Below are positions 1-12,200 of a stretch of 17,436 bases of DNA, piece after piece (position 1 is the first letter of the stretch; every line of letters starts with the position of its first letter). The translations under genes and the position numbers were made by a program. The notes beneath the pieces are model-generated. The model was not told the DNA's origin, ran no database searches, and worked only from the letters and a program-made list of their open reading frames with translations. The stretch is from the NCBI RefSeq assembly GCF_001949145.1, contig NW_019091416.1, positions 2,227,337-2,244,772 of the forward strand, written 5' to 3'. This stretch comes from Acanthaster planci. Lineage: Eukaryota > Echinodermata > Asteroidea > Valvatida > Acanthasteridae.

Positions 1-104
1 GGAGATAATTATGGTAGTTGAACCACTTAAATTCTAATCAGTTGGCAGAGTGGTGAGTACTAACCTATCATGAATATTCATACTGGCTCTATGACTATTC
101 ATAC

Positions 105-245
105 CTCTCTCACAATAGGACTTCCATCCTGCACCACATTGATGAGAGTCATCCCCACATTGTGGTCAATGTTGATGGCGTGGTCTGTCCTTTCCGTTCC
201 ATTACCGATGAACGTTCCCAGTGCTATCACCGCCGATGCTCGGAC
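105..245 (-). CDS. RPTOR: Raptor exon o: solenoid, last exon in window
   Basis: Encodes 47 residues, [20 protein letters not shown], then [20 protein letters not shown], then GSPIVRE. The acceptor is TTTACCAG|GTC and the donor GAGAGAG|GTATGA (phase 0). The next exon, expected to encode an ELVV-like HEAT segment, is not visible in bases 1-104 and must lie beyond the window. Confidence 0.96.
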
Positions 246-3200
246 CTGGTAAAACAGGTGAAAAGTCAGGCGAGGAAATGTGTTTGCAAAAGAGGGGTTC
301 GTGTTTCAGATGAATGCAGAAATGTAACAAATTCAACGTCGCAAAATATTTGGTGCAATAATCAAAGTAGAAATGTGTTTCTATTAGTAGATTAACAGTA
401 CCAAAACCTGCCATGACATCACATGTTTATACGTAACAAAATGATTCATATTTACTTTAAAAAGTGCTTAAAAGCTTAGACAAATCTCCTTCAAGAACTG
501 GTTGCACTTTCTTAACAGCTTTCAAATCATGAGCTATGAGCTGATGAAGAATATGAAATGTCTCTTAGCAGAAATGCCAAATTTCAAAGGTTATTTTTCT
601 TGAAATGCAGTAACTTCACTATGCAAAAAGCTTCTGCAGATTGCGTCGCGTTGACTCACCTCTGGTAGTGGGTCACTCAGAAGCTTGTAGAGCTTCTCGT
701 GGGCGCTGTCCCGGACGCCGCACCACCGCGCCGCATCAAACATCGTCCACACCCTGGCCAGACACAGGGCAAGCCACTGTCGCAGCAAGGGGTGGGGGTC
801 GTTCAGCTGCTCCAGGCAGATGGCAATGACGTTACCTTGCAGCGCCGCTTCCTGTTTGGAGATTGAATTCAAATGATGAGATCTTTGTGCCATCAAAGAA
901 CCCCAAATGAACTTCCGTGGTTTTTTTTACGAAGAACTTTGTACAGTCCTCCAAAGCCTCCCCCCCACGGTGCAGGAAACCAACAGCACATTCTTTACAC
1001 TGTGGAGGAAACCAACAGCACATTCTTTACACTGTGGAGGAAACCAACAGCACATTCTTTACACTGTGGAGGAAACCAACAGCACATTCTTTACACTGTG
1101 GAGGAAACCAACAGCACATTCTTTACACTTGACTTTTACTGGGCACTGAGCTTAGTCAGGTCAAACCAGAACTTCCAAATTTCTGCAAAATCCTCCAAGC
1201 TTTCTGGTGGATGACAAAGAACAGGTTGTATTCAACACCATGAGGACTGGCATGCTGGATTTGTTTGTTGGCTGAGACAAAAGATCTGAACTTTCTTATT
1301 GGTGTTCTCGACAGCTCCCTCCGTAAAGACCAGAGAACTCTTGCCAAAAACACTCCCATATGAAATTATCATTGAAAGTATTACTGTAACCTTAGTGGTT
1401 GGCAATGTGAAATGAACAAGCTACACTGCAAACTTGATCGCACAGTGCAATCAATTAGCAGCATGGCACAGAAGAGGACCACGCACCATCAAATGAAACA
1501 AAGCTCCAGGAGCTTTTCTGTTGAGTACAAAATGCGATAGCCGACACCGACTTCCTTTGACCAGAGAATTCTTACTTGGGCATGATTTTGAAGAATCCTA
1601 CTCACCTGCCCATTTGGGTAGTCCTCAACAATCATTGCCAAGACAAAGGCTGCCATTGTTCTATGCTCGGCCTGTGTAGAGGAATGGAGGACAAACAGAC
1701 CAAAGCGTCAAATTCCTGTGACTATTCGTCCATTCCATTTCCATTTCCTTTTGTTTTCATAAGGCTCATTTTTTCCATTTCAGTGGAAAATCAACCTCCA
1801 AAGACATCTGGGAAAACGCAAAGATGAAGTGAAAGTTGGTTTTGCCTCAGAAGAGTCATCCATAGAGAAGGCAGTATTCATATTTGGGGCACCGATCTTT
1901 GCCCCCCATCATACCAGAGTTTGCTTGAGTACGGCCACATAGGAACCCATGCATTGGGGTTTTCTGTTGCCTCCTTTTTTGTGCAAATTGTCAGCTCTTT
2001 AAGAGCAGAAACTGCAGAAACTAAACTTTTAAACATTTTCTAATTCAGACCCCTAGAAACATAAGTATGTCCGGACAGCAAATGTGCTCCACAATTTTCT
2101 CATTTTGGGGGGGAGATCTTCCTGAATTTCCCTGGCACTCACAGGCATGTATGGATCTGCTAGCACCGACAGAAAGTACTTGTGACCGTTGTCCTTCACC
2201 AGGTCTGCCTTACAGGACTGAAAACAGTAAAACAAAACTACGTAGGTTAGCCATCATCCACACTAATAGTCATAGTCATATTAATGCAATTTCATAAACA
2301 CACTGTAAAATGCTTCCTTCTAAAAGCCTATTTTGACCTCTCCTGATAAAGTACAAACGTTTGAGAATATTCTGCTTTTGGACAAAATTAGCCAAGTATT
2401 TACTTGAATTAAACACAGATCCGGTTTTAGCAGATCTGATCACAAGCATAGCAATGCTTGAGCAAGAATCTAAAGATAAGGCGAATTTCAGCATGAAAGA
2501 CCCAACTACCATAAATTTTGAACAAAGGCACCCCTCATACTCAAAATAATTTTTTTTTTTACATTTTGTAGCAGCATCTTCATGATCCACTAAAAAACTG
2601 CTCCAAATCAAAGCAGGAATTTCCCGTCACAGGAACACAGACTCACCCTATCTACAGCCAGTATCTTGGCCCATATAAACACAAGAAGAGGTCTGAGCTC
2701 CCTGGCTGAACTCTGAAGAAGTTTGAGAACGTACGGGAAGATACCGACTGACAAGGCCTTTGAGCAAAATGAAACAAAAATATGATCGAAAAGACAGTTA
2801 TGACAGGAAATACCTTGACATTCAACGAGAGTAATTCAGCTTTTTTCAAAAAAATTAATAAATGGAGAAATTTAAATATAGAAACTGAAAACTGTTTTAA
2901 AAGGAAGATTAGATTAACCCAACCCCCACAGAAAGTGACATCCAATTGGAACTGGATAATGTAGGACAGTTAGAGTCAACAACACACTATGGAATTTTAA
3001 GAAACCTTCCTTAATCTGTCAAATTTTAACACTGGGTAGTAAAGCAGACTTCAACAAAATCGGGATTCCAAGGCCTTCTGTCAAGCCAAAGTATCTGGGC
3101 TCAACAACCTGAATCCCTCTGAACACTAGACCTTTGATTTGTTTGGCATACTAGCTGAACAATGTCTCACCAGGCTGACAGCCCATGGACCCAGGTCTAG

Positions 3201-6200
3201 AAATCTACCTAGGAGGTCTAGCGCTCGTAACCTGTGGACCTGACTTAGAAGAACCTGCAAAGACATGAAGCAAAATAATTCACTATACAGAGGTGAATAA
3301 AATTCATGACAAACTTGAATAGGGGGCAGTAAAATTTTGACATGTGGACTGAGGTCTGAAAACTTGTTTCAAAATACGAAAACAGGACAATCCTCGTAAG
3401 TTTGTCAAGGCACCAGACTTTACTGTGCATTCTTCCTGCAACAGACAGCATGACATTGCAGCTTACCAGTGAGCAGCGTTAAGGTGCCTTTTCAACAGGT
3501 GGATTTTTAGTGCGCACTGAGGTGTGGATGTCAAAGTTGTGGAGAGTGTCCATTTAAATGTACAGGAATGAACCATACATGTATACACAGGGAACACACA
3601 ACAAAGGAAAGACCTCCTTAATTTCACCTGCAGTACGATGGGCAGCTGCTCCGGTGGGTCCCTCTTCTCGGAGCCCATTGTCAGCCAGACCTGGAAGGCT
3701 GTGAGCTGCTCGGCAAAGAAGGGACTGTGGACATACTCCTCCCCCTGCAGAAGGCCGGGGAGCTGGGCCAGACAGACATCTAGGGCCAGGTCCCAGGCTT
3801 GCCTGCAACCACAACCAAACCAGGAATGTAAGACACAGCTAGCAAAGCTCACTAATCAGGAGCAGTTAGTTTGCTGTTCTGAAAAGAACCAGTGGACTTG
3901 AGCTGCTGCAAGCTGATCTACAAAACCCTTTGACCTTGAGGCAATTTTGTCATCTAAAGAGGGACACGACTCAAAAAACTTGAAAGTGACAAAAAATGCC
4001 TCTTTTTGATGGGAAAGTAGCCAGTAAAATTACCCAGAGACTGCAACGTAACATGGAGATGCACTTACCACATGCTGTGTTGGTAGGTGGGCGGTAACCG
4101 TGGACTGGACACAGGAGAACAGTTGAACGTCCTCATGATTCTCTCTGCTAGAAGGAAATTCCGGTAAAGACTCGCCACCAGCAGGTCCTGCCTAAACAGC
4201 TTCTGGAACAACTCTGAAGCAAGTGCAAACACAGAGAAAAGATACGCACTGACGGATTTCCAGGGAAATAAGGAGGCGAATGGAGTGTTGTGGACTTTGT
4301 GCTTGAACAAGCCTTTTGCGAGTTAACTTTGACCCAAATCTGGTACACCGAGTTTTTTTAATTCACTTGAACATAACAACTTGAATTCTCCTTACTACAA
4401 CCACTGTTGCTATACCTCGTGATTCGGGGCAAGCTTTAGCTTAGTTACATACATGTAAGAGACGCCTTGCAACAATACACTGTTCTCAATGGATAAGGAA
4501 AGCACAAAGGAACCAGTCCATTCCAGAGATGGTGGTCGCTATGCACAAGCTTGCCCCGAATCACGAGGTACAGCAACAGTGTCTTTAGTCAGGGGAATTC
4601 AAATTCTTATGTTTATGTGCAGTCAGATAACTCAGTGCACCAGATGTTATTTAATTTAATTCGCAAATGGCTTATTGTAAATAGCAAATGTGTGAGCTGA
4701 CCAGAACCCGATTACTGAAGAAAAAATGTGCGTGTGTTGAGGTATGTTACACTTCAGGCACAAAAAGACCAGTTTATTTTTTTTCTTCAAAACAGACAAT
4801 TATTTTACATTTTAGAGTCAGCGCAGATGGCAGTAGATTCTGATGGATGTGAAAAGGTTACTACTAACCGCAAAATACATAAATGCATGAAAAAAAAACA
4901 CAAAGACATGAGTGACAATGTAAGGAATATTTATGAGTGATATTTTAAAGAGCAAAAGATAAATCTTGGAACATTGTCAATATGCCTTGAAGGAATAAAT
5001 TAATAACGAAAATTAATCCATCTATCAAACAGCTGCAGCTAAACATGAAATCATCCCTGGGAGTGCTCCACTATGTGGACACCTAGCCAAACACAAGGCT
5101 TGTTGTTTACTAAAGGTGTTCAAATGAAGACCTCTGGTAGATCCACGTTAAAGCTACATGTAGTCTCAACATAATCTGGCCAATCCGCTAAAAGCTTGGT
5201 CCTGTAGAATGAAAACCCCTCTGTCGGTAAACGAGCACCAAGCCGTGGTCTATCTTACCTCTGGGCAGTACGTTCCATGCGATGGTGTCGGTGACAGCCG
5301 TGAAGATCCAGTTCAACTCTCCTAAGGGTGTTCTTCTGTCATTCAATCTCCCGGGTAATCTAAGATGCAGGGAATGACAGAAACACGCCTCAGCTACCGA
5401 ACTGAAGCATCCTGTTTCTAATTCAAATATCCAAAGCCGCGTACTTTGCCTCAAAGAATATGCTCAGAACATACCGGTACAGCATGGTTAACTTAGAAAG
5501 ATGTAGCCATTATGGGTATTTTCAGAGAAGGTATGTAGTATTGGGCTAACAGTATCAAAAGACAAAATCAGAACAGAAAAGAAATAGAAAACAGAAGCAA
5601 TTTCACTTACTTCTGTTTTTTTTTTCATTTTGAAAAATCACCTGTTTATTTCATACAGTGAACAAAGCTTGAAAAAATCGAGCATACATGTACAATTTAC
5701 TCACTTATCTACAAGTTCCACAGTGACGCCTGGTACTAATTCACTGCTCTTCTGAAAACAAAACCTACAAAGCAAACAATGAAATCAGAAGAAAAACACG
5801 CATTCACTTTACACACAAACTGCTGGCTGAATGTTTGAAATCCAAGACAGTTTCCTGGTTTTATCTTCAATTTCCACTTTTCTCTTTTCATTCAATATGT
5901 GGCAACAAAATATTTGATGAGGGAAACATTCAATGAATTGACATGTACACATCAAAAATTGCTAAAATTGCCAAAAACTGGCATCTCTTGGAAAACTGGT
6001 ACAAAATTAAATCAAGTGAGCAAAGGAGGCGAGTCTTACCATCTCAGTGCTATTTTAATTGGCGTAGATAGACAGGCCGTGAAGAGGTCGGCAGGAAGCT
6101 CTGGATTCATGGGCAGCTGCTCGTTGGGACCACACGAGGCTAGCTGGATGCAATTCTTGGCTGGTGGGGGGATGGGCGGCTGGGAGCTGGACAGGGTGTG

Positions 6201-9200
6201 GGAGTTGATGGTGGCCAGCTAAATAATGACCAATTCAAAAAACAAAGATTGTATCAAGCACGTTGCTAGAAGTTTCAACAGTGGGGCTGTTGTCAAATCA
6301 GCACATTTTCCATTTGGCATCACAGATTTTGATAATTCGATAAGCCAAAAAACAGAATTACGGATCATTAAAATGGACATTCCCGACTGTCCCTGAGACC
6401 AAAATTTAACTATTACCATGTCATGTAACCAAAAAAGCAAAACAAAACATATCAAAACAAACACTATAGATAAATATATAGCACATATCAATAAAAAACT
6501 GATACATGTACAGGTATGTACCTTTTTCTAAATGATATTTCCAGAGGTACATGTACATTATTTGTGTTTATTTAGCTAGCTACTTGGGTAAAACATTTTA
6601 GTGGCCTTAACAAACAGAAAAAAAAAATTTTCCAATCTGTGCTCCCGCTCATCCTATTTCAAACACAAAGGTTCAGATCTGGAGCTCCGTGTACATGCAC
6701 TTTTCTTGTGACCTTTGTGGCCAAGGTTCAAATCCCTCCAGTGGTATTGAAATGATCTGGAATTCCCGTTGAACCCATGTGGAAATTCCCGGGGCATTCT
6801 TCCAACTTCTGAAATAGGAATGTCCTTTCGTGCTCTTGCTGGAACAAAGAATCTGATTCCAAGAATCTATGAATTATTACCAGGCAAAGTAAACACACAA
6901 ACAAAGGCAAGAGATTTATGATCTCAGCCAAGCCGGTCTCTCAGCTTATTTACATAACAGCTGAGCAGATCACTGCAGCCTGTCCCCTGCAGAAGCCTGT
7001 ATTTAAATTGTTCTCCAATTAATAAATTGCCACAAGAATTCTTACATGTTTGTCCATTCTCCTGTATAGAGTACCGAAGTGTGAGGTCACTGTGAGCCAG
7101 AAAGTGCAGTGCAAATGAATGGAGTACGCACGCGTGTTGGTTCACGCGCTGGTTCTCGCGCAAATGCCTTTTACACACTAATTGTGCGCATGACGTGTTC
7201 ACTTCGGTACTCTATTTGACCAGCAAGGCAAAACCGAGTTTTGAAGCTTACAGTTGCTCAGCGGGACAAATGAGAACAGTTACAAGGACAAGGGCCCACC
7301 ACACCAGTTTGTTTTTTTGGCAAGAAGGGTGAATTATAAACATGTAGTTGGTGTTCAGAGTTGGGATTTTAATGGGAAGAGGTGGCTTGACACCCAGGAA
7401 AAGTATCTACCATTTGGCTAATGGACTCAGGCTCACCTGAGAAACTCTTGGTGTCAGCAAAAAAACAAGGAGGGTCTAGCTCAAGCTGTGTCTGTGTCAT
7501 AGTAACAGACATTGCATCTTCCACAGTACCAATGATCTCAAGCACTTTACCATTATGTATGACTCCATTAATGAGGCCAGGCCAACTGCCAGCCAGTCTT
7601 GAAACACATACAGTTCCTGCCGTCACAGGTACACACATACTTCTGGGTGAGGAGAGGCAAAGTGACTTGCCCAAGGGCACACGTTACCAGCAGCTGGATT
7701 CGAACCCACGACCGCTCACAAACTCTGACTAAGCAGGACTCAGTCCCCACAAAACAAATTCAAATAAACCAACAAAAACATGACAAACAAACTGGAAAGA
7801 AATCAAAGATGTAATTACCTTTACCTCTCTCTCCTGCTCCTTCTGAAGGGCAAACTGCTCGAAGGACTCCAAAATGAGGCCGGCGTTGGAACAATCGTAG
7901 ACAAATATGGAAGGGCTACCCATCCAGGTCTGGAGGTCGTAGACCGACAAGGGGATGTACTGTGTAAATGTCTGAAATCAAAGCAGGGAATTCCATAGAT
8001 CAACTCCACTGATGAAGAAAGAACGAAGACGGTATCAAAAGAATTATCATAATGCTGGATTGCTGTAAGAAAGAATCCAATGTCTACCTCTATATATTCA
8101 TATCACCCTGCCACAATCTCATGTGCAGGAAAAAGTGCAGCATTTCACTTATCCGGTCACAAACAAAAGAATGAACAGTGGCTGAGCTACCTTTTTGTCA
8201 GTTCATCTAAACATCTCGGGACTTTTGAATCTGACAAATTTTTGATGGAGCATTACTGCGATACACAGAGTATGCATGGAGGGCACAAAGCACACGTACA
8301 CGCCTCAAATATTTCCACCGTGTTCTTTATATGAAAACTGTTGAAGGCTTTATGCAGCCTGCATCGGCTCACACATACATGTACACAAACAGTGTACAAA
8401 TGTACATACATGTACATGGAAATGTACATGTAGCAAATACATGTATTCTGTGTGGATTCGTCAAACTTGGATAATGTAAATCCAACAAAACCAAGATTAA
8501 AAGTTACATATTTCTGGGTCTTGCAATCAACAAAAGAGGCAGTTTAACTGCACACTGAACATTTTCTTCATTCAACACCGATCAGCAGGCTTCTAGTTTC
8601 AGCCTCAGTGGCTTTCGTCCACTTGGTAGGATGCCCAGAGGAAGTCTGAAACAAGAGGGAAATGCCTAAAGCAAATTCCCAATTCTGAGCACAAATTTAC
8701 ACTGCCCTTAACATCAACATGTCTTGAGCAGTGATATCGAATCTTTGGTCTTTTATCAAATTCACTGCCGGACTCACATCCAAACAAAAGCACAGTACAA
8801 ACAAAATTTGTCGACGGGCCTAAAACATGAATTTCTACATGTACATGCGACTGCATCTTTTATAATGACCCTACATGTACTGTATGTATCTCACAAACCA
8901 CCTAACCCAACTGTTATTTAAAGCAGTTCTTCCAAAGCAATAAACACTGCAATAAATGAATGGAAATTAACAGGTCTTTGTTAAAACCAACTAAATTAAA
9001 ATAGCATGATTTCAATCAACCTTGAGCTGCCACATTCCATTTTGCGTAAAACTGGTTTAACTCATGTCTCCACTCTACATGCACCTCTTGTGGGTGCACA
9101 CACATTATTTGGTAAAATTTCAGAACAGTCAGACAAAATATTTCTGGAACAATCAAAGTAGAGACAGAATGCCCCTTTAATTCTCTTAATGGAAGTGATA

Positions 9201-12200
9201 AAAAAAAAAAGACGGAACCGGTTAATGCAGTATAATGCATACTTCTGATAGATAACAAATATCGCTCGTCATAAAATAATTTTTATTATCCTTTAACTTA
9301 TCATATATAAATCCTAGATAAAGCCACTTGATGTTTGACCTCTAAAAATTCAATAAGGCAACTATGCAAGATGCCAACTGATATATTTCAATCAATTTAT
9401 TTGTTAGCAAAGTGTTGCTGAACGCTACTTCCAATTACAAGCGGCACTTTTATGAGACAAGATTCAAACATTGTATACATGTACGTACGGTACATTGTAC
9501 ATGTGCATGACACTAACATGGTAAGAGAAAGCAGACTACAGTATTTATTATTGCAGTGAGGAAGCTTTCAATTTCCAATGCGTTATGTATGCATTCAAGG
9601 CTCTTTGTAACACAGAACAGCTACCCTTACCAAGTACATTTCATTTTGTGTTATTAAAGTGTAGTGACAGTCCAGTTTTAGTTCTGGATGCAAGTGATTT
9701 AGCTTTTTCTAGGGATTCTTATTTGCAAGGTTCCTGAATAGACAATGGGGGATGTACAGTTACCCGGAAGACAAAATACAGAAAGTGAACCACTGAAATG
9801 ACGCGCTTAAAAGGTAAATGCTTCGTGGAGCGCTGTACTTCGTATCGTCCTAATCAAGCAGAAATGTCAGACCCAGTTGAGGTGCTACAATCACGTTTTG
9901 CATCTGGTGTATCTTTCAGCTGAATTTTTCCAGACACAACTCACATCTGATTGGTTGAAAAACACAGACAATGTAATGACATATCATACTTGTATTCTGC
10001 CCTTATGTGCAGTCACACTGGACATTCAGATGTGAGCAGAAATTAAGAGAAAAGAGTCTTTGTACTGCTGAACATGCTAAGAGGTGTGCAAATGAGGAAG
10101 GAAACTACTTTTTGTATTTCTGTCGATGTTGCACATCGCTGTTTCCTTACTTTTCGGGCAAGTGAGTTATAATAAGCCAACTGTAACCAGGTGACAGTGT
10201 GCAAAGGTGCAGTCACTGTGTGCAAACAACGGAAAGTGAAGAATTGATTAAAATAGTCATTTCTGGCTGTCTGCTGAAATTAAACGGTCCGTGTCTCATT
10301 CCTATTTTCAGAGTGAAAAATTGAGAAAACAGCTCAAACAAAACATCACCTCGCAGGATTGATAACTCTAACAGTCCAACAAACTTTCATTATAGTTTCA
10401 CATTCACCCTAGGGGGTCAGGATTAACGAAACAAATAATCCTGCGATGAAACCCCATCCTTGACAAATCCACGATCCATCAATAAAACACAAAAGGTACA
10501 GTCAGCTTTTATGAACAATAAATCAACAAAACCTATGCCATTTTTATTGGACCAGTGTAAAATATAAAAATGTTACAATTCCGAGCTATTTCTGGCACAC
10601 ATTCATTCTAACAGACTTTGACACCGTCATTCTTTTTGTTTTTATTGCCAGCTGTTATGCAATGACTGTAGGAACCTGGACCACGGTGACAACCTCAACA
10701 ACAGTTAAGGTTGACGTGATGTTGTGTGCAAATGTACAGGAGCATTCATGAATTCAGCCCTTGCTGTCTGATATGCATACATGTATAATAGGCAAACATA
10801 AGCATGTGGCTGCTTTGGGGGTTGTTAAAAGGCATTAAGCCAAACTGGATCCATTTCAAATCAAGCTCAATTACGGACTCATGATTTTACAAGTCTTCAA
10901 CGACAACACCATACATACATGTACATGTACCATATGAAGGTTGGCAAGGCCAATGAAACAGCTGATTTACGAGTTCTTGTCGTTGAAGTTTAGTTTCCTT
11001 TTTCAACCTGATGAGAAATCCACTTCCTCTTTCATATCAATTCCTGATGCTGCAGAACAGTGCTCAGTGTGTCTTCCTGTTGCTCACGTTTGTTTTATTT
11101 TGACACAGAGATAAGGATGTCTCCAAAGTGCCAGCAAGCGAACAACTGTTTGTTTCTTCCACCATAGGGCAAAAATGACATTCATTAATTTCCCTTTTAA
11201 TCCTTGGCTGACAAGACACTGGAAATAAAACGTAGCAACAACTGATCTACGGCTGGATGCATGTCATGAATACATTTAAACAGACAAGACATTCACTTGC
11301 ATGTACATGTAAAGTTGTGAGAATTTCAATCCTTTGTAGCCCTATATCTTTGGGCTAGCTTAATTTTTCTTTTAAATTATCTGAATGCACGTAGTTCCCC
11401 ATGAATTCTTTAATACTGAATACTGAATATATTAAAACTGGATTTTTTTTTCAGAACAAGTCATGGCTTTTATGACAATGCATTAAATTTGGGCAAACTC
11501 AACTTACAAACTTCTTTAAAATACTGCAACCTTTCTTTGAAAGAATCTTTTGGACTCTTGTCTCCTACACAACAAAAATATAATGTATCAAGTGATTACT
11601 TCCAACGGATGAAATTCTCCTTGAAAAGGTTACAGCCTTTGGACATGTCCAATGCATGTTTGTGCAAGTCAAAACTTGTTTATCGAGTACAATAGAGTCA
11701 ATTTTACTGTGCAGATAAACTGAGAAAGTGTATTTCAACAAATAGCTAATGTCTGCCCAGCAGGTATCAGGAAGTGTGACGCTGTGTGCAATGTAGACCA
11801 TTAGTCATGTCATTTTGGTATCAAAACAGCAGAAATGAACAGTGTTGCTGGTACGGTATGCCATCCTGATTAATCACACGACAATATGACCTGGAATCAT
11901 AAACAGGGACAAGGTTAGGGAGCATCTTAAAACTTAGATTCCTTGGTTTTTCATTTGGAACTTTCCATATTCAAGACAGGAATTTTTGTCAAAGTCACAG
12001 CAGCTAGAATAGGTACATTTTCAAGGTTACTGCACATGAAGACAGAACCTTCTGGCAAGGCATGCCAACAATCCAATGCCCGGCCCTAACCTTCCCAAAT
12101 CCTCCAAAATCCTACCTGCAAAAGAGGAGGGTTTGAAAGATGGAGGGCATTATGGCAAACAATGTGCAGCTCATTTCAAAGGAAGTGTTGTGTCAAGGTC

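Larger units (their letters stand above)
6219..7824 (-). other. Intron between exons d and e, repeat-rich
   Basis: A 1,606-bp GT-AG intron. It contains TACATGTAC palindromes (6502-6560), a tRNA-like fragment (about 6650-6740), a short inverted-repeat element (7066-7215) and a SINE (about 7490-7745). No exon is visible in it. Confidence 0.8.

Noticed and set aside
873-1214. Overlapping plus-strand open frames rich in [10 protein letters not shown] and KPTAHSLH repeats
   Set aside because: They are produced by the 32-bp minisatellite, which is open in all three frames and shifts frame with each copy. They lie in an intron and have no splice or homology support.
3554-3814. Long minus-strand frame overlapping exon i, and its plus-strand counterpart at 3638-3901
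   Set aside because: Shadow frames of the GC-rich exon. Only the frame giving QAWDLALD...LPIVLQ matches raptor and splices in phase.
5701-5705. Apparent in-frame stop after GATAAG in exon f
   Set aside because: The TGA lies beyond the GATAA|GTGAGT donor. Splicing removes it and the next exon restores Lys and the reading frame.
7696-7713. A tRNA gene on the minus strand
   Set aside because: The T-arm/B box is good, but there is no paired acceptor stem or clear D and anticodon arms. The downstream block and tail fit a SINE instead.
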